DNA from: Gaiellasilicea sp963784895 | GTDB lineage: Bacteria; Actinomycetota; Thermoleophilia; Gaiellales; Gaiellaceae | Length of the DNA: 64,000 nucleotides | Assembly (NCBI GenBank): GCA_963784895.1 | Contig: CAWATM010000009.1 | Span: 1-64,000 of the forward strand | Reading direction: 5' to 3' | Shown here: one piece after another, positions 61,412-64,000 of the stretch | How positions within the stretch are numbered: position 1 is the first letter of the stretch | How the letters are laid out: every line of letters begins with the position of its first letter | Made by a program: the position numbers and the translations under genes | Notes under the pieces: model-generated | The model's input: only the letters and a program-made list of their open reading frames with translations | Database searches by the model: none | What the model was told of the DNA's origin: nothing

Positions 61412-63357
61412 GCGACCACACGATCAGCACGATCCTGACGGAGCACCGGCGCTACCCGCCGCCGCCCGACTTCGCCGCGCTGGCGGTCGCGCGGCCGGAC
61501 ATCTACGAGCGCGAGTTCGAGGAGTTCTGGGACAGCGAAGGGCGCGAGCGCGTCAGCTGGTTCGAGCCGTTCGCGGAGCTGTACGAGTGGGAGCTGCCGT
61601 ACGCGAAGTGGTATCTCGGCGGCAGGCTGAACGTCGCCTACAACTGCGTCGACCGGCATGTCGAGGCCGGCCTCGGCGACCGCGTCGCCTACTACTGGGA
61701 GGGCGAGCCAGAAGGCGAGCGGGGATCGCTCACATACGCGGAGCTGCAAGCGCAGGTCGTCCGGATGGCGAACGTGCTGAAGCAGCTCGGTGTCGGCAAG
61801 GGGACGAAGGTCGCGATCTACATGGGCATGGTCACCGAGTTGCCGATCGCGATGCTCGCGTGCACGCGGCTCGGCGCTCCGCACACGGTCGTCTTCGGCG
61901 GCTTCTCGGCCGACTCGCTCTCCGACCGCGCCAATGACATGGGCTGCGAGGTCCTGATCACGCAGGACGAGGCATGGCGCCGCGGGTCGACGGTGCCGCT
62001 GAAGCAGACCGCCGACGCGGCGATGGCAGACGCCCCGGGGATCCGCGCCTGCCTGGTCGTCCAGCGCACCGGCAACGACGTCCCGATGCAGGAGGGGCGC
62101 GACCACTGGCTGCACGAATTCGACGTCTCCGACGACCCGGCGACGTGCCCGCCGGAGCCGATGGACAGCGAGGACCTGCTCTTCCTGATGTACACGTCCG
62201 GCACGACGGCGAAGCCGAAGGGGATCGCGCACACGACCGGCGGCTACCTCGTCGGCGTCGCCTCGACCCACGCGCTGATCTTCGACCTGAAGCCCGAGGA
62301 GGACGTCTACTGGTGCGCGGCCGACATCGGCTGGATCACCGGCCACAGCTACATCGTCTATGGCCCTCTCTGCAACGGCGCCACCTCCGTGCTCTACGAG
62401 GGCACGCCGGACTTCCCGGACAAGGACCGCTGGTGGGACATCGTCGCGCGCTACGGCGTCACGATCCTCTACACGGCGCCGACCGCGATCCGCGCGCACA
62501 TGAAGTGGGGGCCCGAGCACGCGGCGAAGCACGATCTCGGCTCGCTGCGGCTGCTCGGCTCGGTCGGCGAGCCGATCAACCCGGAGGCGTGGATGTGGTA
62601 CCGCGAGCATGTCGGCGGCGACCGCACGCCCGTCGTCGACACGTGGTGGCAGACCGAGACGGGGATGGTCATGATCACGCCGCTGCCGGGCGTGACGACG
62701 ACGAAGCCCGGCTCGGCGACGAAGCCGTTCCCCGGCGTCGAGGCAGCGGTGTTCAACGAGGCCGGCGAGGAGGTGGGCCCGGGGGGCGGCGGCTATCTCG
62801 TCCTGAAGAAGCCGTGGCCGGCGATGACACGTGGGATCTACGGCGACGACGCGCGCTTCCGCGCCACGTACTGGGAGCGCTATCCCGGCGTCTATTTCGC
62901 CGGCGACGGCGCCCGGATCGACGAGGACGGCGACTTCTGGCTGCTCGGCCGCGTCGACGACGTGATGAACGTCTCCGGGCACCGGATCTCGACGATCGAG
63001 GTCGAGTCGGCACTCGTCGACCATCCGAGGGTGGCCGAGGCTGCGGTCTGCGGTCGCGCCGACCAGCTCACCGGCCAGGCGATCGTCGCCTACGTCACCT
63101 TGAAGGGCGGCGACGAGGGCTCGCTCGAGATGCTCGAGGAGTTGCGCAACCACGTCGCGGCCAAGATCGGCCCGATCGCGAAGCCGGCCAACATCGTCTT
63201 CACGCCCGAGCTGCCGAAAACCCGCTCGGGGAAGATCATGCGCAGGCTCCTGCGCGACGTGGCCGAGCACCGGCCGCTCGGCGACACGACGACGCTCGCC
63301 GACCCGGCCGTCGTCAGCGAGATCGCCGACCGCGCAGCCGCGGACGCGGACGAGTAG
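61408..63357 (+). CDS. acsA: Acetyl-CoA synthetase
   Basis: 649 residues from GTG overlapping the M24 stop by four bases. AMP-binding motif YTSGTTAKPKGIAHTTGG, WCAADIGWITGHSYIVYGPL, DTWWQTETGM, GDGARIDEDGDFWLLGRVDDVMNVSGHR and the C-terminal PKTRSGKIMRRLLRDVA, whose lysine is the known acetylation site. It converts acetate, ATP and CoA to acetyl-CoA. Full length, slightly different from most Acs in the N-terminal YPPPPDFAALAVARPDIY part, so acetyl- versus propionyl-CoA preference is not settled. Confidence 0.95.
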   Translation: MSDHTISTILTEHRRYPPPPDFAALAVARPDIYEREFEEFWDSEGRERVSWFEPFAELYEWELPYAKWYLGGRLNVAYNCVDRHVEAGLGDRVAYYWEGEPEGERGSLTYAELQAQVVRMANVLKQLGVGKGTKVAIYMGMVTELPIAMLACTRLGAPHTVVFGGFSADSLSDRANDMGCEVLITQDEAWRRGSTVPLKQTADAAMADAPGIRACLVVQRTGNDVPMQEGRDHWLHEFDVSDDPATCPPEPMDSEDLLFLMYTSGTTAKPKGIAHTTGGYLVGVASTHALIFDLKPEEDVYWCAADIGWITGHSYIVYGPLCNGATSVLYEGTPDFPDKDRWWDIVARYGVTILYTAPTAIRAHMKWGPEHAAKHDLGSLRLLGSVGEPINPEAWMWYREHVGGDRTPVVDTWWQTETGMVMITPLPGVTTTKPGSATKPFPGVEAAVFNEAGEEVGPGGGGYLVLKKPWPAMTRGIYGDDARFRATYWERYPGVYFAGDGARIDEDGDFWLLGRVDDVMNVSGHRISTIEVESALVDHPRVAEAAVCGRADQLTGQAIVAYVTLKGGDEGSLEMLEELRNHVAAKIGPIAKPANIVFTPELPKTRSGKIMRRLLRDVAEHRPLGDTTTLADPAVVSEIADRAAADADE

Positions 63358-63437
63358 CTCCGTTCATCCCACCCGGGTGAAGTCGTCGCCGCCCTCTCGT
63401 GCGAGCGTTGAGGCTCGCATCGACCAGGGGAGGACGC

Positions 63438-64000
63438 ATGCCGCCGTCGGACAAGCCGAACATCCTCGTCATCTGGGGTGACGACATCGGGATCACCAAC
63501 CTCAGCTGCTACAGCGACGGGTTGATGGGCTACCGGACGCCCAACATCGACCGAATCGCGGACGAGGGGATGCGGTTCACGGACTCCTACGGCGAGCAGA
63601 GCTGCACCGCCGGCCGTGCGTCGTTCATCACCGGCCAGAGCGTCTACCGCACCGGCCTGAGCAAGGTCGGTGTCCCCGGTATGGACGTCGGTCTTCAGGC
63701 CGAGGATGTCACGATCGCCGAGCTGCTGAAGCCGCTCGGCTACGCGACGGGGCAGTTCGGCAAGAACCACCTCGGCGACCTGAACAAGTACCTGCCCACG
63801 GCGCACGGCTTCGACGAGTTCTTCGGCAACCTCTACCACCTGAACGCCGAGGAGGAGCCGGAGCTGCCGAACTGGCCGCCCGCCGAGGACTTTCCCCACT
63901 TCCGGGATCGCTTCGGCCCGCGCGGCGTGATCCATTCCTGGGCGACGGACGAGGACGACGACACGCGAGGAGCCACGCTTCGGTCGTGTGGGCAAGCAGC
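63438..64000 (+). CDS. Arylsulfatase (type I sulfatase), cut by the window, with probable frameshift near 63966
   Basis: The start at ATG 63438 has GGGGAGGAC upstream. Metal Asp residues D15/D16 (VIWGDDIG) and the sulfatase signature SCTAGRASF (C56, to become formylglycine) are present, then FGKNHLGDLNKYLPTAHGFDEFFGNLYHLNAE. The reading frame continues to the window end as DDDTRGATLRSCGQA, but the next frame gives EEPRFGRVGKQ, which is what the family carries here. Dropping one base near 63963-63966 restores it. Probably cytoplasmic or secreted without a visible signal; needs a formylglycine-generating enzyme elsewhere. Confidence 0.88.
   Translation, partial: MPPSDKPNILVIWGDDIGITNLSCYSDGLMGYRTPNIDRIADEGMRFTDSYGEQSCTAGRASFITGQSVYRTGLSKVGVPGMDVGLQAEDVTIAELLKPLGYATGQFGKNHLGDLNKYLPTAHGFDEFFGNLYHLNAEEEPELPNWPPAEDFPHFRDRFGPRGVIHSWATDEDDDTRGATLRSCGQA

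Overview
The window is a G+C-rich chromosomal segment with dense gene packing, many GTG and TTG starts, ATGA/GTGA start-stop overlaps and long spurious open frames on the opposite strands. This points to a high-GC actinobacterium. Gene content (AfsR/SARP regulator, sigma-R type ECF/ZAS pair, paired dynamin-like GTPases, secreted FN3/HELVH proteins) fits class Thermoleophilia, perhaps Gaiellales, but that placement is inference. I see no rRNA, tRNA, CRISPR array, insertion sequence, integrase or phage gene.

Layout. 1-3.4 kb: a membrane protein cut by the window edge and a NarL-type two-component pair. 3.4-6.5 kb: a secreted FN3 protein, a cupin and several small proteins, including a 17-residue cationic peptide ORF. 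6.5-14 kb: a minus-strand, stress-like cluster (YceI, AI-2E family permease, DUF1003, small membrane protein, HdeD-like protein, coiled-coil protein, AfsR-type SARP regulator, DUF1269). Three copies of one three-heptamer direct repeat with SARP-box geometry precede transcription units of this cluster; I regard this as the most interesting signal in the window. 14-19 kb: a DAG-kinase-like protein and a PadR-ABC-FtsX operon with tandem palindromic operators. 19-26.5 kb: unknown protein, VOC protein, dienelactone hydrolase, alpha-glucan phosphorylase and two coupled dynamin-like GTPases. 26.5-32.5 kb: TypA, a small unknown, an ABC-2 exporter divergent from a second PadR, a histidine phosphatase, PhzF-like protein and DUF4260.

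32.5-38 kb: a TPP riboswitch controlling a CytX-type permease, a PfkB kinase and a BNR-repeat protein, then aconitase. 38-43.9 kb: a secreted HELVH/FN3 protein, a BolA-glutaredoxin pair with an unusual CGNS site, a TetR/cupin divergent pair with a clear operator, an HtrA-like protease and a patatin. 43.9-50.8 kb: a probable operon of a Cys/His protein, a carboxylate-amine ligase, a 999-residue FtsX permease, two ABC ATPases (the first apparently frameshifted at its end), a heavy-metal-associated protein, then a sigma-R-like ECF factor with its zinc anti-sigma and a matching promoter.

50.9-57.5 kb: a seven-gene minus-strand operon for a molybdenum hydroxylase (2Fe-2S, Mo and FAD/4Fe-4S subunits) with a MocA-like nucleotidyltransferase, a cyclophilin lipoprotein, an amidohydrolase and an HTH-TM-LytR_C protein. 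57.5-64 kb: a decayed secreted-protein pseudogene, M32 carboxypeptidase, aldo/keto reductase, M24 peptidase, acetyl-CoA synthetase and the start of an arylsulfatase whose frame appears to break near the right edge.

All functional calls rest on motifs and remembered family features read by eye; no database search was run.
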